A stretch of 64,000 nucleotides of DNA from Adiantum capillus-veneris (taxonomy: Eukaryota > Streptophyta > Polypodiopsida > Polypodiales > Pteridaceae). Below are positions 9,861 through 23,156 of this stretch, in pieces. The translations under genes were made by a program, and so were the position numbers. Where the stretch lies: assembly GCA_014529385.2 (NCBI GenBank), contig CM043949.1, forward strand, positions 114,021,477 through 114,085,476, read 5' to 3'. Within the stretch, counting starts at the first letter, position 1. Each line of letters starts with the position of its first letter. Below the pieces are notes generated by a model. The model was given only the letters and a program-made list of their open reading frames with translations, was not told the origin of the DNA and ran no database searches.

Positions 9861-11464
9861 TGATAGCCGTTTTTCGGCTCTCCATAATTGCCATAGTAAG
9901 TTACTCCACCCTACCAAATTCACCCAAACGCTATGGCTATCCCTACCATTTCACTGTACATAGGCGTGTGTGAGTTAGGGGGCTTTTCCCATATCTTCTT
10001 AAAAACCCTCAGCTAGCTAGTCACTAAGCTAGTTGAGCCAAAAAAATAAAAAAAATAAAAAAATAAAAGTATATTATGGCCTCTTTGTGTGTAAATATTT
10101 CATTGTATATATGGCCTAAATATAGGGATTTTTTATAATTATTTTGGTATTTTATTTAAATATTTCTACTTAGGTGTGTGTTTTATTAAACTTATGTACA
10201 CCTTCTTTCATCCTCTTACACCATAATTATATTTTTTGCCAATATGTACATACTCTAACCTCATATTTTTCCTTTATACAAATCACTCCCACAGTTTCAC
10301 CCTCACCCTCGTGAAAACAAAAAATTGATTTCTAGTCATTGGTTACGTTTATTATATTATTTACTTGCATACCTTTTCCTCTTCCACCCAAAATAATTCA
10401 AGGAGGGACCATATCATATGATTCCAATATCTTTCCATATCCATAACTCCATATTTTTATTATTATTTTTACTAATTATTCTAACACCATGTGCTCATTG
10501 AGCTAAAGTCCATGAATAGTCCATACACTAGTCCCACCATGTATATATTTCTTTATTCACCAATAATCCTCCTCCATGCATGGGTCAAGGGAAACTTGGA
10601 TGCTTTGTATTATAATATGACAAAGGAGGGGCTCACGCTTGGATGCATTGTACAAATTCAACAAAGGGGGGGGCCACTAAAAGACTTTTGCAGGCATAAA
10701 AAACAGGCTTTTTGGTGAGAATTTTGGCACCTATCTCCACTCCGAATTTGGAGCGGTGGTCAAAAGAGAAAATGTAGCCCACGCTCTAAATAATCACCTC
10801 AAATGTTTTCATGATTTTGGAGCTACCAGCGGTGAGCTACAAGTCGAAACAATACACTCTCAGCCTTGGATATTGCTATCCTAGCACACGTCAAAAGTCC
10901 TCATCTCAGGCACCGTTTGGAGGAAGCATATAAGGCCCATATTCTTGATGTTGGTCACAATCAAGAACTAAGTATGGATCTTGCTTTTCCTTTTTCACCA
11001 CAATAACTCAAGAAAGCTCTAACTCATCAGGTGCCTATACATAGATAACTAACACACTGCACTTTGTGAATGTGAACTCAATTTTGGTGGAATGTTCTTG
11101 TGGTCAATGCAAATCTACTAAGATTCACCACCAACAAGAGGTGGAATTTTTCTCTATTTGCTCAAAATCTACAACTATTGTTTTGGTGCCCAAGCTTGAA
11201 GGAAAGATTTTGGCCAACAAAGCTTCCCCAACTGATATTTTCTTAGCGGGTGACATAGTCGACAAATTATTGCACCTTGACAAACTTTATTGACAAATTC
11301 ACTGTCAACAAATTACGCCTCATCACATCTTTTGTCAAAGAGACAAAGTAGTGCTCCTCTACAACATTGAAGCTCCATCACCTCCACACCAAAGGACACT
11401 CTTTATATTATATTGATTTCATCCATTGCTCATCTTGTAGGTTTCCATCTCTGTCTCTTTCTGC

Positions 11465-11518
<54 letters not shown>

Positions 11519-14136
11519 GTGCGCGTGTTTCATTTACTTATCTTCCTTCCACCCCATACCGTAAGGGGAGGAAAAACTGCATGTACATGGCTTCCTCAAC
11601 CAACCATAATGCATCTTTTGAACAACTCATTCAAAATAATATTTATAGTGCTTTCCTTGTTGATCACCCATGGAATAATAATGTTTTTCTCGTGCTCAAT
11701 AAAATAATAAAGTCGCGCTCGTCATTGCAAAAAATGATCAACATCATGATAGAGGTAGTCAGAGTATCATTGGATGAAACACCAATGATCACACCTTCTC
11801 TAGCGCATTTGACTTCCAGTAGACATGATTCCTCCATTTGGACCCAAGTATTAAATAGCCACACATCATCTATTAGTATTGCGCTTGATATTATCCATGT
11901 GTTCTCTTTTAGATTCAGTATTGCATGTGATGTTTATATTTACGGTGTACCAATAACTTCAGTAAAAAACACAACATTCAATAGCGGAACCGATCCAACG
12001 ACATTTCAGAAAATCATAATTGTTGATAGAAGTGGCAACCTATTTTTTTACTTATCCATAACTCCTCCATATTTTTATTATTATTTTTACTCATTATTCT
12101 AACACCATGTGCTCATTGAGCTAAAGTCCATGAATAGTCCATACACTAGTCCCACCATGTATATATTTCTTTATTCACCAATAATTCTCCTCTATGCATG
12201 GGTCAAGGGCAACTTGGATGCTTTGTATTATAATATGACAAAGGAGGGGCTCACTCTTGGATGCATTGTATAAATTCGACCAAGGAGGGGGCCACTAAAA
12301 GACTTTTGCAGGCATAAAAAATAGGTTTTTTGGTGGGAATTTTGGCACCTATCTCCACTCCGAATTTGGAGCGGTGGTCAAAAGAGAAAATGTAGCCCAC
12401 GCTCTGAATAATCACCTCAAATGTTTTCATGATTTTTGGAGCTACCAGCGGTGAGCTATGATTTTTTGAGTGGACCCCAGTCTGCCCACTTTTCTCACAA
12501 GTAGCCCTTAGTCTTCTCTCACCCTTCCACACACCTACTCACTCTTACACATCCCTCCCTCTCCTTCCCTCACTCAAACCTGCAATTTCCATGGCTTCTC
12601 CCACCCTCTTCACCATTACCCTTCTCTCTCATCCCTAAAGTTCTTTTATGAACCTCTACATACATACACCCTCTCCATGTCTCTCTCTATTGCTTCTATG
12701 TTACAATTTCATTTACCTCTCCTAAAAATATCTAAATTCAGCATCTTAACCATGATAACTTCTGCAAATTGAGGATTTTTCATCAACAAATCCTCTTTTC
12801 ATCGTGGTGGTCAACCGTGGCGGCGGCGTAAAGAAGCGAAGAAGAAGAAGAAGACCAGCGGTCATTTTTTCCACAATCTACACAAGGGTGAGTTGAAGCT
12901 TCTTCAAAGCTTCACCATCTCAATGATTCTCTTTTAATTCACCCCTCTTCCTTCATCAAATCAACTCACTCTACCCATTGTAAATGTAACATTAACTTTC
13001 TAGTGATTACTAACGACTAACATACTAACACAAAATAGCATTGACCTAACCATAAAAGACACCTCACCTCAAGACATGTGTATAGTAACACTCTCTCTCT
13101 CTCTCTCTCTCTCTCCTTACTTACTTTCACCTTATCTACCATCAATAATGCTCTCTTTTGAGCCCACACCCATTACTCAAGCAGACAAAGAAGGCCCGCA
13201 ATGTTTTGATATTCAAAAAAATCATAATTCTGATTTGTTAGCTTGTAAATTAGGATTTCCAATAATCTTTATGAGGGGTCTCCAACCTATAAATAGACCC
13301 CTCTCCTTCTTGTAAAACAACCTCCAATATCTCACATAGCACCCCAACACTCTATGCGTGAGGAGAGACTTAGGTGTAGCAACCACTTGTGAGCTTCACT
13401 CTTGGTGTGAGAGAAGCCTTCAAGCTACACATTGTAAGTGAGAGAGCGTGAGTTCCACAAATCTCAAAACCACTATTGTATATGCTCCTTCATCATCAAT
13501 AAATTGAGGTTTGGTGCATCAAAGGCGTGATTCGACGTTCAAATCTTCGTCCTTCCATTTGTGCAATACGGTTTGGTGAATTCAAGGTGACTTGTGTATT
13601 TTGAGTTTTTATCGGTTGATCTTGATTTTAGAAAGTGTTTTAGTGTGTTTTTCATTGCCATTTTTTTGTCCATTGTAAGAGGGTATTGTGGTGAGAGGTC
13701 TCCCACACCCTAAGACAGTGTGTGTGTGTGTTTTGGCAATGTTTAGCAATCACTAAGCATTGAGTGAGTTTTGTACAAGTTCTATGATAGCATCATAACG
13801 AACCATCTCCATTTGCAAGTCACAAATAAGGTATTACGCAAGATCCTTTCCTCTCTCTCTTCCCTTTGCTCTAGCTCTCTCTGGTCCATTTCATGTGTGT
13901 CTTGGTGTGAGGTTGCTTGTGTGTGTTGTGTGGTGCATCTTCTTGGTTGTGCCAAAATCTCTCTTGCGTCCTAGTTCGCATACCATAACTAGGTGGTGCC
14001 CCTATCTGGTTTGGGTTTGGCTGTGGGTTTGTTGTTGTGTTGTGCTTGTGGTTGCCCCAGCCCCAATTGAGCAGCACGGGAGCCTTGAGGGGTGTTTAGA
14101 GGTCGCCTCTCTTGTTGCCCGCCCCGGACCGCCCCA
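9861..14136 (+). mobile_element. 3' LTR of element 1, enlarged by capture
   Basis: Runs from TGATAGCC after the polypurine tract to CCGCCCCA, 4276 bp. The clean LTR of element 2 is 2682 bp. Here 9861-10839 matches the clean LTR, 10840-12052 is block X, and 12053-14136 resumes LTR sequence from an earlier point, so about 400 bp (10440-10839 and 12053-12457) is present twice. The X junction is at gagctac/aagtcgaaac near 10841, where the left copy instead continues through more of X. TATA box at 13287-13296; AATAAA at 13498-13503. The right flank after 14136 is Helitron-derived. Confidence 0.88.
10842..12052 (+). repeat. Block X copy inside the 3' LTR
   Basis: Near-identical to 686-1898. It includes one RPA-like zinc-ribbon frame (11066-11293), a (CT)n tract (about 11470-11516) and the unrecognised open frame (from 11581). 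It contains only the second of the two tandem units seen at the left end. Confidence 0.85.
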
Positions 14137-16780
14137 CCGGCGTTGTTCGACCATTGCTTACAATGAAAGCCATTGCTCAACTATTGCAAACATCTTTATA
14201 CAAGAACGAAAATATTACTCTGAACAGCGAGTGGGTAAGCCATTTCTATAGTCTCCATTGTCCTTTGCCTGATGATTTTGCTGACGACAATCAACCATCA
14301 GAAGAAGATGATATAGCTACAGATGTCATGCTCCATGGAACTGAATCATCACAACAAGTAGTAGATCACAACGACAAAATCTTCTTTGTAGCTCCTGCCG
14401 AGGGAACTAATCCTTTGAGTATTTTCAAAGATGAATATTGTGAAGAGCTTAGTTTCCCTACTATTTTCTATGGTGAGCCCCGTAAATACCGTACACTTGC
14501 TAAGCATAAATACCAACACGTGGCCCAATGGGAGCTTATGCATAGTGATATAAGGTTCTCACTAAATTGAGAGAATCTTTTTTTCAAATCAGTCAAAGTC
14601 ATGACTCTAAAAATCTTGGGATCCATTTGGATACGTATGCGCAAAGGCAAGCTAAACTAGAATACACTAGTGGCCACACAGGTTGTTGGAGATACTAACA
14701 TTGAGAAGGTCTTTTCTTACCAACTTGAATATCGTGACTTCGAGGCATTGCGAACATCACCTGACTACAAAGAGAAACTAAAAAAAACGCCTTTGCTATG
14801 ATTAGACAACTTGGACCACCAACATTCTTCATCACATTTTCTGCGGGCTGAGAAACGTTGGAAGCCCTTGATTACAGCACTTACTAAGCTCAACCCTATC
14901 ATGCGTGCAAGCACAGAGACAGAAGCGTCATACATATGAGATTTGGTCCGAGCCGACCCTGTAAAAATAGCCCGCTTTTACTTGAACCGATTTAACGGGA
15001 TGAAGAAATTGCTAACCAAGGATATAACCATATTGGGAAAACTCAAAGATTACTTTTTTGTAACTGAGTTTCAGAGCCGAGGTAGCCAGCATGATCATGG
15101 GCTCCTATGGATAGAAAATGCTCCCATCTATGGGAAAGATCCGAACGAAGATGTTGTGGATTTCATTGATAAGTACATAACAACTGACTCCATGCTCCTT
15201 CCTATAGATTTACAAGAAATTCAAACACACAAGCATAGGAAGATTTTCTTCAGAAAACGCAAGGGATGCCGCTTTGACTTTCCTCTCTACCCAATGCCTT
15301 TTACTATGATTTTAGAACCCTACCATTCTCCAGATAACAATATGCAATAAAAAAGAAAGAAACACAAACAAATCAAAGATAATCTGCTACTATTAGATTA
15401 TAAAGCAAATATTACATTCAAATAGTGGCTCCTATCTATGGACCTTCGAGTTGACGATTACATCGAAGCTATATCATCCAAAATCTCATGCCCAACACTT
15501 CTGTTGAAAAGAAATATTAAAGATATCTACTCAAATAACTTCAATCCAACCATTTCAAAGCTATGGGATGCTAATTCAGATATACAATACATTTTAAATG
15601 CACACGAAGCAGCTACCTATTGTACCTCATATATAACAAAATTTGATAACACACTCTTTAAAGCAATCAAAGAACAATTTGACTCTTGCATTGAAAGCAA
15701 TGCAACTACATACGACAGACTTCAAAAAATAGGAAACACAATACTAAACACACAGCAAATAAGCTCACAACAAGCAGTATATATTGCACTTTCCCTACCT
15801 CTCTACAGCGCAACCCGAGACTTTATGTTCATAAACACAAACCCTCCCGACGAGAGACAATGCTTCTCAAGCGAAAACACCTCCTACAAAACATAGACCC
15901 GACCAACACAAAAAGCTTTTACGAGACAAGCATAGACAAATATTGTACATGTCCTACCCAGCTCAATGCCATATCATTGGCAAAATTTGCCTCCACATAC
16001 AATACAACAAGCAACACATACAAAAAACGTACCAAACCAAAGATTATACGATATGTCAAATATAATGCCACAAAAAATCCAGATAATTAATATAGAGAAC
16101 AATGTCTTTTATTTCTACCATGGATAAATAATGAAACTCAACATCTAACAGATGGACTCACATGGAAAGATGTATACAATCAAAATAAACCTACCATCGA
16201 TACAAATGAATCCAAATATAACAAAACCACAATACTAAAGAAGAACCTTAACACCAACTCACTAGCCACCAATTCACCTTCGACATCTACAACACTATCT
16301 AATGTTTCCTCCCATATTCGTGTTGACATCATAGAAGACCTAAATATCCAACACCACCAACTGCATACACACACTATACCAACCATAAAAATACTACTGC
16401 AGACAAACGATATATATTACAAGAGCATTCTACTACTTAACACACAACAAAGGCTAATATTCGATGATATTATGCTAAGAAAACGTACATTTCCTACAAA
16501 ACCAATCCATATTTTCCTAACTGGAGGCACAGGCACAATAAAAACTTTCACCCTCCTTTTGATTGTCCAAGGACTTCTACGTTTCTACAACCACAGATCA
16601 CATTCCAGCCCAACAACGAAAAAAGCTTTGCTAATGGCATACACGAGCAAGGCTGCCTTTAACATTGGTGGAACCACTATCCACTCAGCCCTCCACTTGC
16701 CACTGCTCACATCATCTAACACTTCCCTATCACCTGAGAAATTGAATGAGCTACACATACTTATATTTATACAAACATAG
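14137..16780 (+). pseudogene. Decayed Helitron Rep-helicase
   Basis: Three-frame reading gives the Helitron order. The N-terminal region has PAEGTNPLSIFKDEYCEELS (from about 14396). Next come VAQWELMHSDIRF (near 14525) and AMIRQLGPPTFFITFS (near 14798). The Rep motif RGSQHDHGLLW lies at about 15078-15110. The central region contains LWDANSDIQYILNAHEAATY (near 15560) and LSLPLYSATRDFMFINTNPP. A PIF1-type helicase start has a Walker A that reads GGTGTIKT (16523-16546), with the usual GK preceded by the wrong residue. Rolling-circle transposition would need all of these. At least six stops or frameshifts split the frame, and it ends soon after the Walker A region near 16780, so most of the helicase is missing. 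I found no CTRR-type Helitron end. The RPA-like exons in block X could come from the same element. Confidence 0.85.
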
Positions 16781-17290
16781 ACACACATACATATATTGAT
16801 GAGTTTTTATATATTTCACATTTCATTCACGGCCTCACATAGTTTGACTTTTCTTGCATTCTATAACTTAATTCTAGTCAATATTTAGAAAAATCCCTTT
16901 TATTAACCTGTCATTGGCCGAGTTTCCTCCTCATAGAGAAGCAAAATGAAAATACTAGTAATAATTTAAAATTTGCATGATTGTTGAACTATTTTCTCAC
17001 ATATTTCACCGGTTTTTCGTCCCTTTATCATGGTTTGCAATCGGCTAGGAATTTCAAATGGTTAAAGGCTATACTCAGTCATTCCTTTCTCAAACATTAA
17101 ATGTTTAGTTGAACTCAACCTAAAGATTTTATCACTTTCTTATTGTCTTAGAAAGCCACCTTGACCCTTTCACACTTGTTTGGACTACATAAGTAGTCCT
17201 TAGTAAAGGGTTGGATTTTGGGTGCATCTCTAGACCATTGGATTAAGCTTACACATTAGTGCCACATGGCAAGATAATGATAATTTAAAA
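16781..17290. other. AT-rich non-coding stretch
   Basis: No reading frame, promoter or repeat that I can name. It follows the broken Helitron helicase directly and may include its decayed continuation. Confidence 0.4.
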
Positions 17291-18480
17291 AATTAATTAT
17301 CTTTTTAGGCCCTTGTAAGAGGGTGTTGACATTTGTGTACCACTCTCATTGAAGAGGGGCATTGAGTATTGTGTCGAACATTTATTTTTATGCTTTTGGA
17401 ATATATTGTAATCTAAATAGTTCATTGTTACACTTTTGTCCAAAAAAAACATAATAATTTATTGGGTACCAGATGTTTTAAAATACTGTCTTTCTCTCAC
17501 AAAGAAGCCACTTATTGTGAAATTTTTCTTAATAGCCTTATGTAGGCCATAGTGAATTTTTACATTGCTGAAAAAATCGAGAATCCAGGGTTTGTGGGAG
17601 CTCCCCTTGTGTTCCTCTGTAGCTTGCAAGGTTTGAGCGAGCAGGGAGGCCCCTATCAACATATAGCAGGGCGGGCGATTTGAGCTAGTGACTTTGTCAA
17701 ACTCATTGGCATACCTCTCTGATGGGGTTGGGTGTCCTTGAGGAGCAGGGCTTGGCAATTCTGGCTCAACTTTGGCATTTCCACTCGTGCATGCTCCCTC
17801 TTTTTGGCATTGGTGGAGGCCGCCCCTCCAAAGCCCCCTTGTGGGCTGAAATGCCGGCCAGACTTGCTTTGAAGTGGTGCCTACAGTGCTGCGGTTCCCT
17901 TGAAGGGGATTCAGGACGGTGGCAGAGTCCCTTCTTCTTGTGGCAGTCAGGGTTGCCCTGTTCCTATGATGGTGGGTGCATGGCTAAGCTTGGATAGCCT
18001 AAAAGTCCTTGCTGGATCATTTAGTGCATGGTGTTGGTTTGATCACTGCTTAAGTCATGGGGCTTGTTTCGCCTATTGGCTTCTCAAGGGAGGCTCCTAC
18101 TTCATTGGCTTTACTTCTCCGATTTCTTTGCTCCAGGTCTTTTCCTTAGCATGATGTTAGTCAGTGGCAGATGCTAACCCTCCTGTGGCAGTCGGGTTTT
18201 GTCATATCCCCTCTTGTCTCTTTAGATCTTGATGGTATGCTCGGTGGGGTGCCTCCTCTATTCGCTAGGTCTTTGGTATTCTTTGTTTTGTCTATCGTAC
18301 TTGCGATGTCGGGGATGGCCTCCCTGTTCGGCCATGTTATATCCTCGATTATGAATGTGTATGGCTTTGTACTTGATGTTTTATTGATGCCTTTGCTTGG
18401 CTCGTGGACAAGGCTGGCCATGTAATTTTTTGATTAATTTAATCCTACTCACGGAGTTGAGTTTTACCCAAAAAAAATAA
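17290..18480. repeat. Possible poly(A)-ended fragments (LINE or SINE tails)
   Basis: Two places show a non-coding stretch ending in a short A run: ttttgtccaaaaaaaa at about 17434-17449 and gttttacccaaaaaaaa at about 18459-18475. Such tails are typical of LINE or SINE insertions. The interval between is richer in G+C than its surroundings, with open frames (17722-17997, 18171-18425) that I do not recognise. No reverse transcriptase is seen. Confidence 0.2.
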
Positions 18481-18529
18481 AAATTACAAGGTTTCAATCA
18501 TGCAAGGATTCAAGGGCCATTTACAAAGT

Positions 18530-18990
18530 AAAATATTTCACTCGTAAGATTGTGCATCCTCCTAAGGTTAAGGGGATCTGTAATGGAATTGGCCTATTAA
18601 CTTGATAGTAGCGGAAATTAGAGAGAGTACTTTTGAGAAATTACTTTGTGAGCATAGTGGGTGATCATAATTGAAGATAGCAACATAAACATAGCATTTA
18701 GCTAACTTGGCATGAACAATACTTTTGCAAGAGAGAGAATTTAGAGAACATGACAATAGTTGAGGATCGGATTTATGTGGAGCCGGTTCCCCCTCCAATA
18801 GGGATTTGTATTATGATTTCTCCCATCAAGAGAGACTTGTTACAATACAATCTTTGTGTTCCTGGTGACCTAGGTGCTACAATGGAGATGGAAAGCTTCA
18901 TGCATCATGAGCATAACATAAACTTTGAAGAAAGAATTAACTATCCCAAGACTCAATCCCAAGGCCTCAAACACCTTCAAGGGTGCGCTA
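18530..18990. repeat. Dispersed repeat R, copy 1
   Basis: Shares blocks with 33100-33470: aagcaacataaacat-type sequence, tagctaacttggcatg against tagttagcttggcatg, then the agttgaggat-type block, then a tctccc...caagag block and a ctatccca block. The copies are clearly diverged. No coding content is evident. Confidence 0.45.
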
Positions 18991-18999
18991 CATTGTAAT

Positions 19000-19853
19000 T
19001 GGGCTTCTTGGCTTCTTAACTGCTTAGCTTTTGGCTTTAGCTTTCTAAATAATTTCGGGTTTACGAGCTCTTTGCCACTAGCTTTACCATGTATTCATTG
19101 CTTCTGTAATAATTTGAGCTTAAACCCATTATAAATTGTACTGGTTATCCTTGAGCTATTAATTTGAATCTGCAAATACTCTTTCAAGTCTTCCAGCCAT
19201 GTCTCTTGTTTCAATATAACAGTCCAGTTTGGTTCGTTATTTCAGTTCAGTACTCTATTCCAATTTTACTAACTAAACTAACAACATAACCAGTAGCTCT
19301 AAATTCTAACATTGGAATCAGCTGTCTGAAAGACCAGCTCCAATTCCATTTTGGAAATCACGGTGGTTAGAGTTGTTTGCTCTTCCACTAGAAAACTCTT
19401 ATCTCCTAGTTAGAATTTTTAGTTATATCGATGGCGCCCAAAGCCAATCGTGGTCGTAAACTGTCAACCCGATTAGGCACTAATTCTGACCACGTTGACC
19501 CTATTCCTAAGGAATCAGAAAGAGAGTCTCATCCCAAGGAGGACCCTGAGAGTGAGACCGAGGCTTAGGAGGAGCACAGTCATGCTGATGAGGCCATGGA
19601 CTCTCAGCACTCAGCCATTCCAGGAGGAGAAGAACTGAGCAGGAAGAACGCAAAACCAGGAGTCCTAATTGGTCCACACATCAGGCAGTTGAGGCCAAGG
19701 ACAGCAAGGGCAGTTGTCACAGTTCTAGCAGGAAAGCCAGAGAGGAGACAAAGACTGAAACCGAAGAAGAAGTTGACTCAAATACTGACAGAGACCACTA
19801 CAAGAAGTCTTCAAGAAGAAGTCAGGCTCCCAAGTTCAGAAGAAGCACATTAG
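19000..19853 (+). pseudogene. Possible LTR end and gag start of a decayed retroelement
   Basis: The string TTGGAATCAG near 19311 resembles the tRNA-Met type primer site (TGGTATCAGAGC) and follows AT-rich, LTR-like sequence. An ATG at 19431 opens a basic frame (MAPKANRGRKLSTRLG) with an S/E/P-rich continuation that stops at a TAG near 19567. A frame at 19596-19853 is rich in R, K and E. This looks like the N-terminus of a gag-like protein with the rest lost. No zinc knuckle, protease or RT follows. It could also be the first exon of an unrelated gene. Confidence 0.25.
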
Positions 19854-20557
19854 GAAAAATATGAACCCCAAAAGGTCCCTTTAGCCTAAGGGGGGATTAA
19901 ACATGGACCAATAGGAAGAGGGTGGTGGCCACAGCTATACCCTCTCAAAAGGTAGGGTAGTAGGGGGCATGGGGGCCTATTTGTTCCCCTCATTATAGCT
20001 TTGCCCCCTAGAAAGAGGGAGAAGGGGGAAGGGAGGGGGGGGGGGGGGGGGGGGTTCCCTCCATTTTCATGGGTGCCCATAAAGTAACCGTAAAATTTCA
20101 AAATTTTTTGAAAAATTTTAAATCTCACATTTCACTCTCCAAAAGCTCTCCTAACCAAATACATGGTCAGAAAACTATTTTCTTTGACCAAAATCTGCAT
20201 TTCTCAACAATACCCTCTATTCTACCTCTTCTCTCTCTTCTCTTTCTCCTTCTGCCTCCAAGCTTTCCATAGCTGCAGCACATGAGGAAGCTTTCCATAG
20301 CTGCACCACTTGTCTCCCTCTTTCATTCACACCATCCCTTTGACTACTTCTTCTCCCCTTGCTCCCCATTAGCCACTTCTCCCCCTCCCGCCAAGCTTTC
20401 CATAGCTGCATGACCTGTCTCCCCCTTTCATTCACACCATCCATTTGAACTACTTCTTCTCCCCTTTGTTTCCCATTCAACCATTTCTTCTCATTTCATT
20501 CTTGAAACAACATGCCTCTTTCTCTAACACCACAACTCTTCTTCTTCTGGTGCTACC
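19854..20557. repeat. G-run and 105-bp tandem duplication
   Basis: Contains a run of 17 or so G residues at about 20037-20053 and a pyrimidine-rich leader-like stretch. The motif aagctttccatagctgca occurs at 20260-20277, 20288-20305 and 20393-20410. The last two start a tandem repeat of about 105 bp. It lies just upstream of the next plus-strand gene and could be its 5' region. Confidence 0.55.
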
Positions 20558-21880
20558 ATGTCAACCCCCTCCACTTCAAGAAATCCAAAGGATGAGATAG
20601 AGGCGGTATGCTTGCATAACACTAGGGATTCTGATGGGGAATGCATGCCACACGTGGTTTCTAAAGGATCTTGGATCTTCATGCAACCTGCAGTTATCGG
20701 GCCTCATCGAGTTCGAAACCATGGCAACCTTGACAAACATTGGAAGGGGAGACTTCTTAGTTTCACAAACCATAGAGTCAATGGCACAGTGGCCATTTTT
20801 CAACACGTATACTCTTGCGTTCCATGTGCTTGAGGAATGGAATCTCAAGAGATTTCCCAATACATTGTAAGTTGTAAAACATTGTTGGTTGCTGATTGTA
20901 AATGCTTGTTATTTGTTTTTTATTTAATAGTTTTTGGTGTTGTCATAGATATATTCCCATCCAACCTTGTTGAGAAACAACCAATCAAGAGTCTCACAGG
21001 AACCTTCAATGCTCTTCATGCGGACTTTGGTGCTATGATGCTTCCCAACTTGCCACCTTCAATTCTGCTACAACACAAAATCTTCTTCTACTCACACACG
21101 TATGTAGTGCCGGCCTCAAAGGATGGATATGATAAGATCATTGATGTTGACAAACCTTCATTACTGAGTCCGAAATGGCCACAACCCGATGCGTGGTCAC
21201 TTTTCTTAGTGAAGGAGAAGATCCTTTTTGATATTTGCTCCTCATTAAATTTTGGGAAGGCTTCCAGATCAGTATGGCTTAGTTGGTCATGCGCCCGTGC
21301 ATGTTTTTGTACACCTGTTCAAGACATTGACATTCTGTGTCACACCTACTATGTTTTGTAGCAAGAATGTCATGTATGAAGCATTAAACTGGTATTTGGA
21401 GATAACTGGGGAATGGTTGAGGGAGTGCACCAAGGAGATAAATACAAGTGTAAGATGGGCGCTTCAAGTATAGGGATACGATATTTGAAAGTGCGCACTA
21501 CTTTGTACTTACGTTTTCACTATGAGCGTTGGATGTGTAAGAGTGGAAAGTGGATACCCTTACAATCTAATGTTGGTAATTTTGTGACATTTGACATGCC
21601 CGTTACTTTGTCAAATGGTGTTTCTGATATTGTGCAAGTCAGTGAACACTGGAAACTCACCAACATACGGGAACACTTGATTATCTTGGGCTACAAAGAA
21701 ATCAAAGATGCTTACTTTCGTCTCAATCGGCAAAAGGTCAGTTTAGTTTATATGTTGTCTACATGTGCCAATTGTTAGTCTTATTAAAAGCATCTTTGTT
21801 GTTTCAGATTGGTAGGTGCATGGAGGCAGCCATGAAAGTGCAAGAGGAGTGGAGGGTTGGCGGTGTATTGTCTTTAAGTT
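20558..21880 (+). pseudogene. Unrecognised intron-bearing gene
   Basis: I do not recognise this protein. Exon-like frames follow one another on the plus strand. One covers 20634-20870 (with LVSQTIESMAQWPFF) and ends at a plausible donor, gtaagt, near 20871. A T-rich stretch leads to ttaatag near 20930. A further frame (21001 onwards, LTGTFNALHADFG) runs to about 21250, then a shifted frame carries LVGHAPVHVFVHLF and VMYEALNWYLEITGEW, and a third frame covers 21413-21745. A second intron probably lies near 21746-21816 (ggtcagt to tttcag), with a short last exon ending in TGA near 21880. The frame changes suggest decay. A transposon-borne gene is likely given the surroundings. Confidence 0.4.
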
Positions 21881-21899
21881 GATATGATAAATCAATGTA

Positions 21900-22159
21900 A
21901 CCGCTCTAATGCCACATTGTAAAGCCTTCTATTTAATGGAAATTCAAAACTTGTTTGTCATTATAGTATCACCTTTGTTGATTAAGTTTTTTAGATTTTG
22001 TTTGGGTGTTTGTGTGTGCACCCATGTGTGTTTGCATGTATATCAAAGAGCTTTGGGATGGTGTCTTTTTCTGCAGAGCAGCGGGGTGGGGGGGGGGGGG
22101 TATATAAAGGGGAGGGAGCTTCTTATTTTTCTATCAACACTTGAGAGAGACAAAAAGAA

Positions 22160-22210
<51 letters not shown>

Positions 22211-22290
22211 CCATGGCAGCATATGTGTAAGGTTTCCAGTTTCTGAAACCTTAAAGGTTGTATAAAGCTTAATCAAACTGATATGATTAT
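21900..22290. repeat. G-run and (CA)n microsatellite
   Basis: A run of about 12 G at 22088-22099 and a (CA)n tract at about 22161-22207. No gene is seen. Confidence 0.8.
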
Positions 22291-22599
22291 TGAAAAAGCA
22301 ATGAAGAATTGTCCGACCATGGCAAATATTGGTATTTTTGGAATCTTAAGCACAACAAACCGCGGGCTAGAAATTTTCAGAATTGAATTCCGATAAAAAC
22401 TGGCATAGTTATGATCCTTGGAAGTTTACACTGTGAATTGAGTAAAATAGGTAAAATTGAAGGGTTGCAGTAATCATTTAAGCATAGACTTTATTGAAGG
22501 CCTCCTAGATATTTACAAGATATTTACCAATTAAGCAAAAATAGGTCAAAATATAGCAGAATTGATATTTTAAAAGCTGACAGGTAATGGGAGGGTCAT

Positions 22600-22765
22600 C
22601 ACTGACCTGCCAGGGACTCATTTAGCAGCAGGGGGCGTTTTTTGACATGTAGGGGACTGCTTGAACTGCAAGCAACTGCCTTTTTCAGCCGGTGAGAGCT
22701 TATGAGTGCCAAAAAACTATAAATAGGACCCCTAGCTTCACATTTTACACAGACTGGGAGCCTTG

Positions 22766-22804
<39 letters not shown>

Positions 22805-22860
22805 TAGAGAGAACACTACCCAGAAATCATTAGAGATTAATCTCTAATTGATTAACCTAA
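22600..22860 (+). promoter_or_regulatory. TATA promoter with (CT)n leader
   Basis: TATAAATAGG at 22718-22727 is followed by about 45 bp and a (CT)n tract at 22769-22802. The layout resembles the LTR promoters elsewhere in the window (TATA, then CT-rich leader), but the sequences differ. It may be the promoter of a retroelement or of the gene whose first exon lies at 25103. Confidence 0.5.
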
Positions 22861-23156
22861 ACGGTAATTAGCGTAATCCTTCTTAATTAGCAAGGTTAGA
22901 TTAAGCTATTTTGTTAATAAATCAAAGATTAGGCCTATGTATACTCATAAAACCTCTGCTGATTATTATAATTAAGCTTAGTAATATTAAGCTAATTAAT
23001 TATCCTATCATATTAGGACTGAATTAACCAAATTAACCATGAATTAATGGTAAATATATTAATTAAGCTTAGATTAAGTTGAGGTAATAATCAGAGTTTC
23101 ATAAAATAGTCATTAAGCTAGGAAAATTATCCTATAATTTTTTGAGTAATTTTCCT

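Noticed and set aside
17459-18425. Open frames on both strands as host genes
   Set aside because: No domain, no consistent frame or splice pattern, and poly(A)-like tails nearby suggest repeat debris.
22043-22276. Cys-Val repeat ORF
   Set aside because: Translation of the (CA)n microsatellite.
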